Of a DNA stretch of 64,000 bases, positions 16,604-25,393 are shown piece by piece. A program made the translations under genes and the position numbers. How positions within the stretch are numbered: position 1 is the stretch's first letter; each line of letters opens with the position of its first letter. The notes below the pieces were generated by a model. It made no database searches, was not told the origin of the DNA, and saw only the letters and a program-made list of their open reading frames with translations. The DNA lies in assembly GCF_043729335.1 (NCBI RefSeq), contig NZ_JAYTLQ010000002.1, positions 124,001 to 188,000 on the forward strand, written 5' to 3'. This DNA comes from Crenothrix sp043729335 (GTDB lineage Bacteria; Pseudomonadota; Gammaproteobacteria; Methylococcales; Methylomonadaceae).

Positions 16604-16807
16604 TGCTTACAGCTCCAAATATATATTGTTTTCGGCTTTCAACTCAAGACGATATAGCGTTAGAAGTAAGATGCTCATGGTTAGCCGATCAGACTCTTCT
16701 AAGCCCAGCGCACTACCAACGATTTAACCATTCGCTTTGAAAAAGCATCAGGGCTAAGTCCCATTCACAGCCTCATTTCCAGTGTAAAATTATTTATTAT
16801 AATTCAA

Positions 16808-19800
16808 TTAAATAAATGTCTTATGTAGGTCTTGCAAGCAATTAACCTCGCCCGCATCTAATTCGCCTAGAGCATAACAAGCCGCCTTAGCACCGGCCAT
16901 TGTCGTATAATAAGCAACACGATGTTGCAGCGCTTCTCTACGCATGGTAAAAGAATCCGAAATGGCTTTTGCGCCTTCTGTGGTGTTAATAATCAGCTGG
17001 ATTTGATCATTTTTAATCATATCCACGGTATTGGGGCGGCCTTCATTGACTTTATAAACGCTTTCACACGGGATACCGGCTTCTTTAAGAAATCTGGCCG
17101 TGCCGCCGGTAGCCACAATCTGATAATCCTTGCTGACCAGCATTTTAGCAATTTCCGGCGCTTTGTGCTTATCGGCGTCGCGGATGCTGATTAACACTTT
17201 GCCGCTATGGTTCAAATTAACACCCGCCGCACGTTGCGATTTGGCAAAGGCCTCACCAAATGTTTTACCAACGCCCATGACTTCGCCAGTAGATTTCATT
17301 TCAGGGCCCAGCAGTGGATCCACGCCTGGAAACTTCACAAACGGGAACACAGCTTCTTTCACCGAAAAATAACTTGGAATACGTTCTTCGGTAATGCCTT
17401 GTTGCGTTAAAGTTTGTCCAACCATTACCCGTGCCGCAATCTTGGCTAAGGCATAGCCGGTGGCTTTGGAGACAAACGGCGCAGTACGCGAAGCCCGTGG
17501 ATTGACTTCCAGCACATAAATATCCTCACCTTGCACGGCAAACTGGGTGTTCATTAAACCTCTTACACCCAAAGCTTCGGCCAAGGCATGAACTTGTTCA
17601 CGCAGTTTATCTTGAATAGCCGGAGCCAGTTCATAAGGCGGCAAGGAACAGGCCGAATCACCGGAATGCACACCGGCTTGCTCGATATGTTCCATCAAGC
17701 CGCCAATCAAGGTGCGTTCGCCGTCGTAAATTGCATCGACATCCATTTCCACCGCATCATCCAAGAAGCGATCCAGCAACACCGGTGAATCATGCGACAC
17801 AGACACCGCTTCTTTCATGTAGCGGTTAAGGCCTTCTTCGTTGAAGACAATTTCCATGGCGCGGCCACCCAATACGTAAGACGGGCGCACTACCAAGGGA
17901 TAGCCCAGCTCTTTAGCGGCATTAATGGCTTGTTCGGTGGAGCGTGCGGTGGCGTTAGGTGGTTGTTTTAAGTTTAAGCGTTCCAGCAATTTTTGGAAGC
18001 GTTCACGGTCTTCCGCCAAATCGATGGAATCCGGTGAAGTGCCAATAATCGGCACGCCAGCGGCTTCCAATGCCCTCGCCAATTTTAGCGGGGTTTGGCC
18101 GCCGTATTGCACAATCACGCCTTTGGGTTTTTCCAGATGCACAATTTCCAGCACGTCTTCCAAGGTCAACGATTCAAAGTACAAACGGTCTGAGGTGTCA
18201 AAATCGGTGGACACCGTTTCAGGATTACAGTTGACCATGATGGTTTCGTAACCGTCTTCGCGCAAGGCCAAAGCTGCGTGGACACAGCAATAGTCGAATT
18301 CGATACCCTGGCCAATCCGATTAGGGCCGCCGCCCAGAATAATGATTTTTTCCTTGTCTGTGACCCGCGCTTCGCATTCTTCTTCATAGGTTGAGTACAA
18401 ATACGCGGTATCTGAAGAAAATTCTGCCGCGCACGAGTCGATGCGCTTATACACCGGATGTAGACTTTGTTTAAAGCGGGTGTTGCGCACCTCGTTTTCC
18501 GATGCGCCCAACAATTTGGCGATACGGATATCAGAAAAACCCTTGCGTTTCAGCTTGTACAGCTCGCCTTCTTTTAAGGTGGATAAAGTTTTGGTGGATA
18601 AGGATTGTTCGATAATGACCAAATCTTCAATCTGCGACAAAAACCACGGGTCAATTTTGCTGGAGTCGTGGACTTCCAACAGGCTCATGCCGCTACGGAA
18701 CGCGTCGGCCACGTACAGCAAGCGATTGGGGCCTGGGTGGCGCATTTCGCGGCGCATCTTGTCGCCCGCATCGGGTGAGGTTAAATCGGTGATTTCATCC
18801 AGGCCGCTGATGCCGATTTCCAAACCGCGCAAAGCTTTTTGCAGCGCTTCTTGAAAAGTACGGCCAATCGCCATCACTTCGCCGACCGATTTCATTTGCG
18901 TGGTCAACCGGTCATCGGCCTGCGGGAATTTTTCGAAGGTAAAACGCGGCACTTTTACCACCACGTAATCAATCGACGGCTCAAAGGAGGCCGGAGTCGC
19001 ACCACCGGTGATTTCATTTTGCAGCTCGTCCAGCGTAAAACCCACCGCCAATTTCGCCGCCACCTTAGCAATCGGGAAACCGGTGGCTTTGGAGGCCAAA
19101 GCGGAAGAACGTGACACCCGTGGGTTCATCTCGATGACGATCATACGGCCATCCACCGGATTAATCGCCACTTGCACGTTGGAACCGCCGGTATCGACAC
19201 CGATTTCGCGTAATACGGCGAGCGATACATTACGCAGGATTTGGTATTCTTTGTCGGTCAGGGTTTGTGCGGGGGCAACGGTGATGGAATCGCCGGTATG
19301 CACGCCCATTGGGTCGAAGTTTTCGATGGAGCAGACGATGATGCAGTTGTCCTTGTGGTCACGCACCACTTCCATTTCGAATTCTTTCCAGCCCAGGACC
19401 GATTCTTCAATCAGCAGTTCTTTGGTGGGCGACAAGTACAGGCCGCGTTCGCAAATTTCGACGAATTCTTCCTTGTTGTAAGCAATGCCGCCGCCGCTGC
19501 CGCCCATGGTAAATGAGGGGCGGATGACAGTGGGATAACCCACTTCCAGCTGTGCGGCGAAAGCTTCTTCCATAGAATGCGCTGTTTTGGATTTGGCGAC
19601 TTCAAAACCAATGCGGCGCATGGCCTGGTTGAACTGCTCACGGTCTTCGGCCATGTGGATGGCTTCTTTAGTGGCACCGATCATTTCCACACCGTATTTA
19701 GCCAGTACGCCGTGTTTGTCCAAATCCAACGCGCAATTTAACGCAGTTTGGCCGCCCATCGTGGGTAAGATGGCATCGGGGCGTTCTTTGGCAATGATTT

Positions 19801-20026
19801 TTTCGACGGTTTGCCAGTCGATAGGTTCGATATAAATCGCATCGGCCATATCAGGGTCGGTCATGATAGTGGCGGGGTTGGAGTTGACCAGGATGACACG
19901 GTAGCCTTCTTCGCGCAGGGCTTTGCAGGCTTGTGTGCCGGAATAGTCAAATTCGCAGGCCTGGCCAATAACGATGGGGCCGGCGCCTAGTAGTAATATC
20001 GATTTTATGTCGGTTCTTTTTGGCAT
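16808..20026 (-). CDS. carB: Carbamoyl phosphate synthase large subunit CarB
   Basis: 1072-residue synthetase that, with CarA, makes carbamoyl phosphate from glutamine, bicarbonate and two ATP for arginine and pyrimidine synthesis. The chain has two homologous ATP-grasp halves: the first opens LLLGAGPIVIGQACEFDYSG near residue 11, the second at IILGGGPNRIGQGIEFDY near residue 556. An MGS-like regulatory domain occupies the C-terminus (LISIRDADK, then ATGGTARFL). It is separated from carA by about 2 kb of toxin-antitoxin and nuclease genes on the same strand, which is unusual. Confidence 0.98.
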   Translation of the reverse strand: MPKRTDIKSILLLGAGPIVIGQACEFDYSGTQACKALREEGYRVILVNSNPATIMTDPDMADAIYIEPIDWQTVEKIIAKERPDAILPTMGGQTALNCALDLDKHGVLAKYGVEMIGATKEAIHMAEDREQFNQAMRRIGFEVAKSKTAHSMEEAFAAQLEVGYPTVIRPSFTMGGSGGGIAYNKEEFVEICERGLYLSPTKELLIEESVLGWKEFEMEVVRDHKDNCIIVCSIENFDPMGVHTGDSITVAPAQTLTDKEYQILRNVSLAVLREIGVDTGGSNVQVAINPVDGRMIVIEMNPRVSRSSALASKATGFPIAKVAAKLAVGFTLDELQNEITGGATPASFEPSIDYVVVKVPRFTFEKFPQADDRLTTQMKSVGEVMAIGRTFQEALQKALRGLEIGISGLDEITDLTSPDAGDKMRREMRHPGPNRLLYVADAFRSGMSLLEVHDSSKIDPWFLSQIEDLVIIEQSLSTKTLSTLKEGELYKLKRKGFSDIRIAKLLGASENEVRNTRFKQSLHPVYKRIDSCAAEFSSDTAYLYSTYEEECEARVTDKEKIIILGGGPNRIGQGIEFDYCCVHAALALREDGYETIMVNCNPETVSTDFDTSDRLYFESLTLEDVLEIVHLEKPKGVIVQYGGQTPLKLARALEAAGVPIIGTSPDSIDLAEDRERFQKLLERLNLKQPPNATARSTEQAINAAKELGYPLVVRPSYVLGGRAMEIVFNEEGLNRYMKEAVSVSHDSPVLLDRFLDDAVEMDVDAIYDGERTLIGGLMEHIEQAGVHSGDSACSLPPYELAPAIQDKLREQVHALAEALGVRGLMNTQFAVQGEDIYVLEVNPRASRTAPFVSKATGYALAKIAARVMVGQTLTQQGITEERIPSYFSVKEAVFPFVKFPGVDPLLGPEMKSTGEVMGVGKTFGEAFAKSQRAAGVNLNHSGKVLISIRDADKHKAPEIAKMLVSKDYQIVATGGTARFLKEAGIPCESVYKVNEGRPNTVDMIKNDQIQLIINTTEGAKAISDSFTMRREALQHRVAYYTTMAGAKAACYALGELDAGEVNCLQDLHKTFI

Positions 20027-20089
20027 GTTTTATAAAGTTAAGATTTGTACTGCAAATAATTAATTAAGTAAGCTTGTTACTTAGCCTAT

Positions 20090-20524
20090 TTAAGTGGTTG
20101 ATTGGTTTTTTATGCTAGCAATAGTTTTTTTAATTTCATCTTCTTGAATTTTTGATGCATCATCAGAATGGCTAGCGCAAATAAGAAGCTCTAATGTTTG
20201 TGATGTATTAAGCACGCCAATTCTGTGGATCGCATTATGTATGATTTTTTGATCTAGTTCTGCTGCCTCAAATTCAAAAAAATCATCTAATTGAACCCAG
20301 GTGTTGTCATGAAGAAAACAACTACCTTTTACAAAATAAAAATTTGGAAACCTATCCATGATTTGGCAACCATATTGAATACCGTATCTATCTGCTTTCG
20401 AGGTGGTTTTGACCACAATATACGAACCTAGGACACCATTGTTTAAAATGGTAAATATTTTTTTTCCTGTTTTCCCGTCTTTAAATTTAAAACTCTCATC
20501 AACTAAAAAAGTCCCAGGTGTCAT
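20090..20524 (-). CDS. Putative toxin partner of the Panacea antitoxin
   Basis: 144-residue protein whose ATG overlaps the upstream Panacea gene by 4 bases (ATGA). The first 100 residues look beta-rich (FKFKDGKTGKKIF, GSYIVVKTTSK, GSCFLHDNTWVQLDDF), in the manner of small SH3-like or MazF/PemK-like barrels, and the C-terminus is helical. I do not recognise a named family. The tight overlap with a Panacea-domain gene and the A/T-rich composition suggest it is the toxin of a PanAT-type pair, since Panacea antitoxins neutralise many unrelated toxins. That role is inferred from context only. Confidence 0.55.
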   Translation of the reverse strand: MTPGTFLVDESFKFKDGKTGKKIFTILNNGVLGSYIVVKTTSKADRYGIQYGCQIMDRFPNFYFVKGSCFLHDNTWVQLDDFFEFEAAELDQKIIHNAIHRIGVLNTSQTLELLICASHSDDASKIQEDEIKKTIASIKNQSTT

Positions 20525-21072
20525 CTATAGTTCGCTTTAAATTCAAGGTGTTCATTTACATTCTTACTTATTTGTCCCAGCTCAGCTTTATTTAATGCTA
20601 ATTCATAGGGTATTTGTTGTTGTTTTAATCCTTGTTTTTCATAAATTTCATGCCAAGGAAGATTTTCTAAATGAGTTGCTTCAACCATGTCTTTCGCATA
20701 CGAATTTTTAAATTCGCTGGCTAATTGCTCAAGCAATTTAATTTCTCGTTTAGAAAAAAAATCAGCAGAAAAACTGACTAAAGGATTAATATTCAGCATA
20801 TTTCCTTTTGCTATTTTTTTAGACCTAACCTCAAGTGCTTGGCTAAAATCGCTACTAGGATTGGTTAGCTCATTATTTAATTCTGCTGGCACAGGCCCCA
20901 TTGGCCAAGCAAAATAATCTAACCCAGTTACATTTCTACCTGTCCGAGAATAATGCTCAAAATCTAAAAAATACAATAATTTAAATAACTTGATTTTTCC
21001 ACAGGATTTAGTGTTTGTTACGAAGTAAATTATGGCATTTATGAGTTTTTGACGACTATGATCTATTAACAT
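20521..21072 (-). CDS. Panacea domain (DUF4065/SocA-like) antitoxin
   Basis: 183 residues with the Panacea fold signature: KLINAIIYFV at the N-terminus, KIKLFKLLYFLDFEHY (about residues 26-41), GLDYFAWPMGPVP (about 50-62) and the later W-H-E-I-Y block. Panacea domains act as antitoxins (PanA) that neutralise diverse toxins encoded beside them. GGAG precedes the ATG, and an inverted repeat (CTAGTTT...AAACTAG, 21091-21114) lies just upstream, suited to autoregulation. The downstream gene overlaps it by 4 bases. Confidence 0.82.
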   Translation of the reverse strand: MLIDHSRQKLINAIIYFVTNTKSCGKIKLFKLLYFLDFEHYSRTGRNVTGLDYFAWPMGPVPAELNNELTNPSSDFSQALEVRSKKIAKGNMLNINPLVSFSADFFSKREIKLLEQLASEFKNSYAKDMVEATHLENLPWHEIYEKQGLKQQQIPYELALNKAELGQISKNVNEHLEFKANYR

Positions 21073-21090
21073 AAAAACTCCGATATTTTT

Positions 21091-21122
21091 CTAGTTTGCA
21101 TTTTTAAAAACTAGAGCTTATA
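21091..21122 (-). promoter_or_regulatory. Inverted repeat and -10 before the Panacea pair
   Basis: CTAGTTT / AAACTAG arms at 21091-21097 and 21108-21114, with TATAAG on the minus strand at 21122-21117. The dyad falls at the expected transcription start, 18 bases before the start codon, a common place for an autorepressor operator. Confidence 0.4.
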
Positions 21123-21202
21123 GTTCAACCACTTGGTCATGTTGGGTTGAGAAAAGCGTTCAACCTAACTTACATTTTGTCCCAGCTTAAGTTGGTAGCC
21201 CT

Positions 21203-21439
21203 TCATTCGCTTTCAAACGGCAGGTATCTATCTTGGCGGCTTTGATTAAATTCTTGCAGTAAGCTATTAAAATCAACTACATCAGCGCCTTGTTCAATGA
21301 CACGACGGTGGAAATCAAGACTGTTGGGATTAATGTCTTCTTTTTTTAGTATTGTGTAGCTGATACCTAAACGTTGCAATAAAGGCAATAAAAGATTTTC
21401 ATCCTCGTTATTTTTAAGTTCTAAAGTTATTTGTAACAT
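21203..21439 (-). CDS. Small acidic protein, possible antitoxin
   Basis: 78 residues beginning MLQITLELKNNEDENLL, with an N-terminal beta strand and helix (LLPLLQRLGI) and a polar C-terminus. Strong ribosome binding site GGAGGTG before the ATG. I do not recognise a characterised family; the length, charge and position next to Uma2 and a Panacea pair fit an antitoxin-like protein, but no adjacent toxin partner other than Uma2 is evident. Real gene likely, function open. Confidence 0.55.
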   Translation of the reverse strand: MLQITLELKNNEDENLLLPLLQRLGISYTILKKEDINPNSLDFHRRVIEQGADVVDFNSLLQEFNQSRQDRYLPFESE

Positions 21440-21495
21440 GTCGCACCTCCGTCAATTCATTGATGCATTAACGATTTACTAATAATGCCGTAGCA

Positions 21496-22068
21496 TTAGC
21501 CATCAAATACCACATCCTCATAAATATCAGCCAAACTCAAAACCGCCTGATAATTTTCACATTCAACTGTCAATGTTTCATCAGCTTCCAACAGTGCTGA
21601 TTGCCATTCGTCTTGGCTATTGCGGACAAAATATTCAACGTTTTCTCGGTTGGCGCTCACCAGCAAGTAATAGCGTAAACTGGGTATTTTTTGATAAGCC
21701 CAAAGCTTTTCACGCCGATCCGTTTTGTTTGTGCTAGGTGATAACACTTCAGCAATGAGGCAAGGTTGTTGCTTAAAATTATTCCCATCATCCTGACGAT
21801 GGCAAACCAGCATAACATCAGGGTAATAATACGCTTTTTGCCAGGCAATTTTCAGTTTCATATCACTCAGGAATACACCGCAATGCCCACCGCGTGCCGC
21901 TGCACGAAGATGAAAGCCAATATTCAAGCTAATGCGGTTATGGTTTTCGCCCGCACCCGCCATCGCATAAATTTGCCCATCAATATATTCATGGCGCACG
22001 TTGGCGGTCAATTCAGCCGCAAGATAATCTTGTTCCGATAAATAAGTGATTTTTCGTAACGCTGTCAT
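21496..22068 (-). CDS. Uma2 family (DUF820) PD-(D/E)XK endonuclease-like protein
   Basis: 190 residues of the Uma2/DUF820 family. Family blocks are YLAAELTANVRHEYIDGQIYAM at the N-terminus (tested piecewise), YYYPDVMLV, PCLIAEVLSPST, then DRREKLWAYQ and LRYYLLV. The Pro-Asp, Glu and downstream Lys positions fit a restriction-endonuclease-like catalytic site. Such genes are abundant in cyanobacteria and some methanotrophs; their biological role is unsettled. It follows carA by 24 bases and may share its transcript. Confidence 0.85.
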   Translation of the reverse strand: MTALRKITYLSEQDYLAAELTANVRHEYIDGQIYAMAGAGENHNRISLNIGFHLRAAARGGHCGVFLSDMKLKIAWQKAYYYPDVMLVCHRQDDGNNFKQQPCLIAEVLSPSTNKTDRREKLWAYQKIPSLRYYLLVSANRENVEYFVRNSQDEWQSALLEADETLTVECENYQAVLSLADIYEDVVFDG

Positions 22069-22092
22069 GACAATATTTTAAGTGTGCTGATG

Positions 22093-23226
22093 TTAAACCG
22101 ACTTAGCCGCATCCATCTTATCAATAAACCAATCAAACAAAAATTCCACATCATGCGGACCAGGACTGGCTTCAGGATGTCCCTGGAAACTCATCGCCGG
22201 GCAATCGGTACGCTCTACGCCTTGCAAACTGCCGTCAAATAACGAGCGGTAGGTAGGAATCAGATTATCCGGCAAACTGGCTTCGTTAACCGCAAAGCCG
22301 TGGTTCTGGCTGCTGATCATCACCCGGCCTGTGGCAAGCTCTTGCACGGGATGGTTCGCACCGTGATGGCCGAACTTCATTTTTTCGGTGTGTGCGCCAC
22401 TGGCCAAAGCCAATAATTGATGCCCCAAACAAATGCCCAATACCGGCGTTTTAGTGGCCAGGATGGTTTTGATGGCTTCGATAGCGTAAGTACACGGCTC
22501 AGGATCACCAGGGCCATTGGACAAGAACACGCCGTCTGGTTGCATGGCCAAAACCACATCCGCTGGCGTAGTAGCCGGTACAACAGTAATACGACAACCA
22601 CGCTTGACCATTAATCTTAAAATATTGCGCTTAATGCCAAAATCGTAGGCAACAACGTGCTTGGTTAAATTTACACCTGGCTGATGGCCTACTTGTAAAT
22701 CCCAAACACCTTCTGTCCATTCGTAAGACTTGGCAGTGGTAACTTCTTTAGCCAAGTCCAGGCCTTTTAAGCCAGAAAAGCCAGCGATAGCTTGTTGAGC
22801 GGTTTCTATGTCGATACTTTCGCCCGCGATAATACAACCACGCTGTGCGCCTTTGTCGCGCAGTATACGGGTGAGCTTGCGGGTGTCTATATCGGCAATC
22901 GCCACCACATTGTGCTTTAGCAAATAATCTTGCAAAGACATTTCACTGCGCCAGTTGCTGGTCAGCAGTGGTAAATCCCTAATGACTAAGCCACTGACAA
23001 ACACCCCCGCCGATTCGTCATCTTCGCTGTTGGTGCCGACATTGCCTATGTGCGGGTAAGTTAACGTAACGATCTGTTTGGCATACGACGGATCGCTGAG
23101 AATCTCCTGATAACCGGTCATGGCGGTATTAAACACCACCTCACCCACTGAGCAACCGTCAGCGCCTATCGACACGCCGTTAAATACTGTGCCATCTTCC
23201 AATACCAATAATGCCGACTTGCTCAA
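22093..23226 (-). CDS. carA: Carbamoyl phosphate synthase small subunit CarA
   Basis: Glutaminase subunit of carbamoyl phosphate synthase. The C-terminal class I amidotransferase domain has the nucleophile cysteine in LGICLGHQLLALA (about residue 267) and the His-Glu pair in GHPEASPGPHD. The longest frame starts at a GTG at 23235, but GAGG lies 8 bases before the TTG at 23226, which gives MSKSALLVLEDG, matching other CarA N-termini; I prefer this start (377 residues). It is followed by Uma2 and a Panacea pair instead of carB. Confidence 0.96.
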   Translation of the reverse strand: MSKSALLVLEDGTVFNGVSIGADGCSVGEVVFNTAMTGYQEILSDPSYAKQIVTLTYPHIGNVGTNSEDDESAGVFVSGLVIRDLPLLTSNWRSEMSLQDYLLKHNVVAIADIDTRKLTRILRDKGAQRGCIIAGESIDIETAQQAIAGFSGLKGLDLAKEVTTAKSYEWTEGVWDLQVGHQPGVNLTKHVVAYDFGIKRNILRLMVKRGCRITVVPATTPADVVLAMQPDGVFLSNGPGDPEPCTYAIEAIKTILATKTPVLGICLGHQLLALASGAHTEKMKFGHHGANHPVQELATGRVMISSQNHGFAVNEASLPDNLIPTYRSLFDGSLQGVERTDCPAMSFQGHPEASPGPHDVEFLFDWFIDKMDAAKSV

Positions 23227-23309
23227 ACACGCCACCTCAAATGTGCAAAACGGGATGAATCCTGCGACTCACCCCGTCATAAAATGTGTAAACTGGGATA
23301 CTATGCAAA

Positions 23310-23318
23310 ATTATACCA
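23310..23318 (-). promoter_or_regulatory. Extended -10 promoter for carA
   Basis: TGGTATAAT on the minus strand, an extended -10, about 84 bases before the carA start. The leader contains a 7-bp stem (GGGGTGA with TCATCCC, one G-U pair) around 23255-23278 that could take part in regulation. No clear ArgR box was recognised. Confidence 0.45.
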
Positions 23319-23365
23319 TGCAGATCACTAACAATTTTAAGTTTCAACCGGAGCTTTGGAAAGCA

Positions 23366-24532
23366 TTAAGGCAGGTAAGCCTTGTTGCTGAGCTTTTTCT
23401 CAACTATAGCCACCTGGTTAAGTAACAATCCTATATTTCGTTTTAATAATGCCACGTATTCTGCGGGTTTGAGCTCACCGTATAAACCAAGATCGACCAC
23501 AAATGCTTCGGCATTTTTATAACCCAGGAAACCCTTTGCCGGATTAACTAAAAAACCATAGAGTGCTTTCAGCCGAGTAATGGTTTTACGATCATATCGG
23601 CTAAAATATTTTAAGTTATTTAATACCTTGGCAGGGCTCTTTTCCAAATTGGCTCCGCCATTATCTGTGGAATAAAAATGCGCAATACCGGCTTTGTCTT
23701 TTGCCAGTACAACGTTGGCGCCACTGTAGCGATCCCACTGCTGAAAGATAGTATCCAATGTCATAATAATTGAATATTCCCGTGCTAATTGCAGCATATT
23801 GCTTTTATAACCTGTCACAGGCTCAAATTTTTGGCTGACGCTGGGCTGAGGACTAGCAGCCTGTAAAGCTTTAATGATGGAGTTAGTCTTTCTGGGAAGA
23901 CCTGCTTTTATATCGGCAATAGCATCGTAAGCAATATTGGTATCAAGTTTTTTGGACTTTAAGCAGCCATTAAGTGGCTTTCCTGTTGCAATATCTCGTA
24001 ACACCCGCTTCTTATTTTCAAGACGATTGCCGGGCGGAATAGCAGTATTATTCAACAAAGTCTTGAAGGCTTGCCTTGCCCGTGAACCTAAAGCGTAGCG
24101 GACGGTTGGGCGGAAAATACCATCATAACCAAGAATGGCAGCCAGATTAAAGTAAGCTAGTTCACTGTAAGGATTGGCAGAATTGCTGCGTGACAAAAAG
24201 GTGCCATAAGCCTTATACCCATCTTTTTCGGTGGCGTCTGGTTTTCTAACTTTCAAATAAACCGATGTACTTCCTGATAGCTCATCCAGTTTAAACGCAG
24301 GTTTCTCAAGATCTACACCTTTCCATCTCGCCATCCATTTAATAGTTTCCGGTGCCAACGGCTTTCTTTGTTGCTGTAATTTTTCAAGAATAGGAGGTTT
24401 AATAATAGCGTCGGCGCAAGCGTTGCTGGTTAATGCAGCACTTAAAGTTAAGGTAGCGACCATGCCCAACATAATTTTAGCTTTTGTGAAAGCCCCATTC
24501 TTATTAACTGCTCGCAAATGATCTAAATACAT
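23366..24532 (-). CDS. Exported kinase-like protein (FAM20/PI3K-like motifs)
   Basis: 388 residues. GGGG precedes the ATG, and a hydrophobic stretch (about residues 20-41, ending NACADA) looks like a signal peptide. The mature part shows a possible N-lobe Glu in SELAYFNLAAILG (E124), then QWDRYSGANVVL (residues 265-276) and STDNGGAN (288-295). The spacing of a D-R-x-x-x-x-N catalytic loop and a D-N-G metal motif resembles atypical kinases of the FAM20/HipA/PI3K group. No annotated family was recognised with certainty. If correct, it would be a periplasmic kinase. It lies upstream of carA on the same strand with its own leader. Confidence 0.5.
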   Translation of the reverse strand: MYLDHLRAVNKNGAFTKAKIMLGMVATLTLSAALTSNACADAIIKPPILEKLQQQRKPLAPETIKWMARWKGVDLEKPAFKLDELSGSTSVYLKVRKPDATEKDGYKAYGTFLSRSNSANPYSELAYFNLAAILGYDGIFRPTVRYALGSRARQAFKTLLNNTAIPPGNRLENKKRVLRDIATGKPLNGCLKSKKLDTNIAYDAIADIKAGLPRKTNSIIKALQAASPQPSVSQKFEPVTGYKSNMLQLAREYSIIMTLDTIFQQWDRYSGANVVLAKDKAGIAHFYSTDNGGANLEKSPAKVLNNLKYFSRYDRKTITRLKALYGFLVNPAKGFLGYKNAEAFVVDLGLYGELKPAEYVALLKRNIGLLLNQVAIVEKKLSNKAYLP

Positions 24533-24643
24533 GTTTTATCCCCTGAATCAAATATAATAGCCAATAAATTTAACAAATAATTATCGCCACTTAGCCAGTT
24601 TATACCAGTTTTATTTTATTTACATTATGCGATTATATTGCAT

Positions 24644-25393
24644 TTACACAGCGTTTAAAGTTTTGAATAATTGCGTATTGGTCGGAATAAGCGCGTAATC
24701 ACAAAGCGCCATAAACGCTGCATCGCTTTTGCTGTCACCGGCCGCAAAGGTGATAAGTTCTGGATCGTGTTGTTTGTAGATTTGAATTAAATAATCTACT
24801 GCATCCTGTTTGTTGATGATTTTTGGCAAAATAGCCAGATTATTGCCATTTAAATGCCAATACAGACTGCCATCGGCAAAATGTGCGTGGGTTTCAATGC
24901 ACTGTATTATTGGCAATAATGCTGCTTCCATGCCTGATTTATGCTTGATGACACCATACCAAATGATGTCAAAATCATTCACTAAACGAAGCTTAAAATC
25001 GGTGTCTGACGCACAATAACTTTCGATAATTTGCCACACTTCCAGCAATTTTTCATGGTAAGGCGGTAAGGCACTCACCATTTTAACCATCCACACCGCA
25101 TCGATATTTCTGTGTTTATCTAAAATAACTGCGCCATGATTTAATACCACTTCTTCTTGAAAAGGCAGCTCAACACGGCCAAAGGCATGAAAATCCCGCG
25201 CCGTTACCGCAACCATTTTGAAGTCTTTTGCCAACCATTGCCACAGCCATTGTTGCTTATGAGTGGCAAATGAATTGGGTGTGCCATCAGGTAAGGTAGC
25301 GCGTAGTTGTAAGCGAGGATGATCATCCGGCGCACATTTTCTCAGGGTTTGGAATAGTGTGTCATCAAGGTCTAAAAAAATGTAGGGTTGCAT
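24644..25393 (-). CDS. HAD superfamily hydrolase of the PRTase-TRSP type cluster
   Basis: 249 residues. HAD motif I is FLDLDDTLF with nucleophile D8 and acid D10; motif II is the T of VTAR; the C-terminal GDSKSDAAFM supplies the metal-binding acids. The cap is of the Cof/sucrose-phosphatase style. The gene overlaps the upstream PRTase-TRSP gene by 29 bases, so both are translated together. Similar HAD and PRTase-TRSP genes occur with an ATP-grasp protein in the biosynthetic arm of Ter (tellurite/stress) systems, where a nucleotide-like product has been proposed. Confidence 0.8.
   Translation of the reverse strand: MQPYIFLDLDDTLFQTLRKCAPDDHPRLQLRATLPDGTPNSFATHKQQWLWQWLAKDFKMVAVTARDFHAFGRVELPFQEEVVLNHGAVILDKHRNIDAVWMVKMVSALPPYHEKLLEVWQIIESYCASDTDFKLRLVNDFDIIWYGVIKHKSGMEAALLPIIQCIETHAHFADGSLYWHLNGNNLAILPKIINKQDAVDYLIQIYKQHDPELITFAAGDSKSDAAFMALCDYALIPTNTQLFKTLNAV

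Noticed and set aside
17925..19677. Several antisense frames of 80-157 codons across carB
   Set aside because: All lie inside carB, lack family motifs and have no ribosome binding sites.
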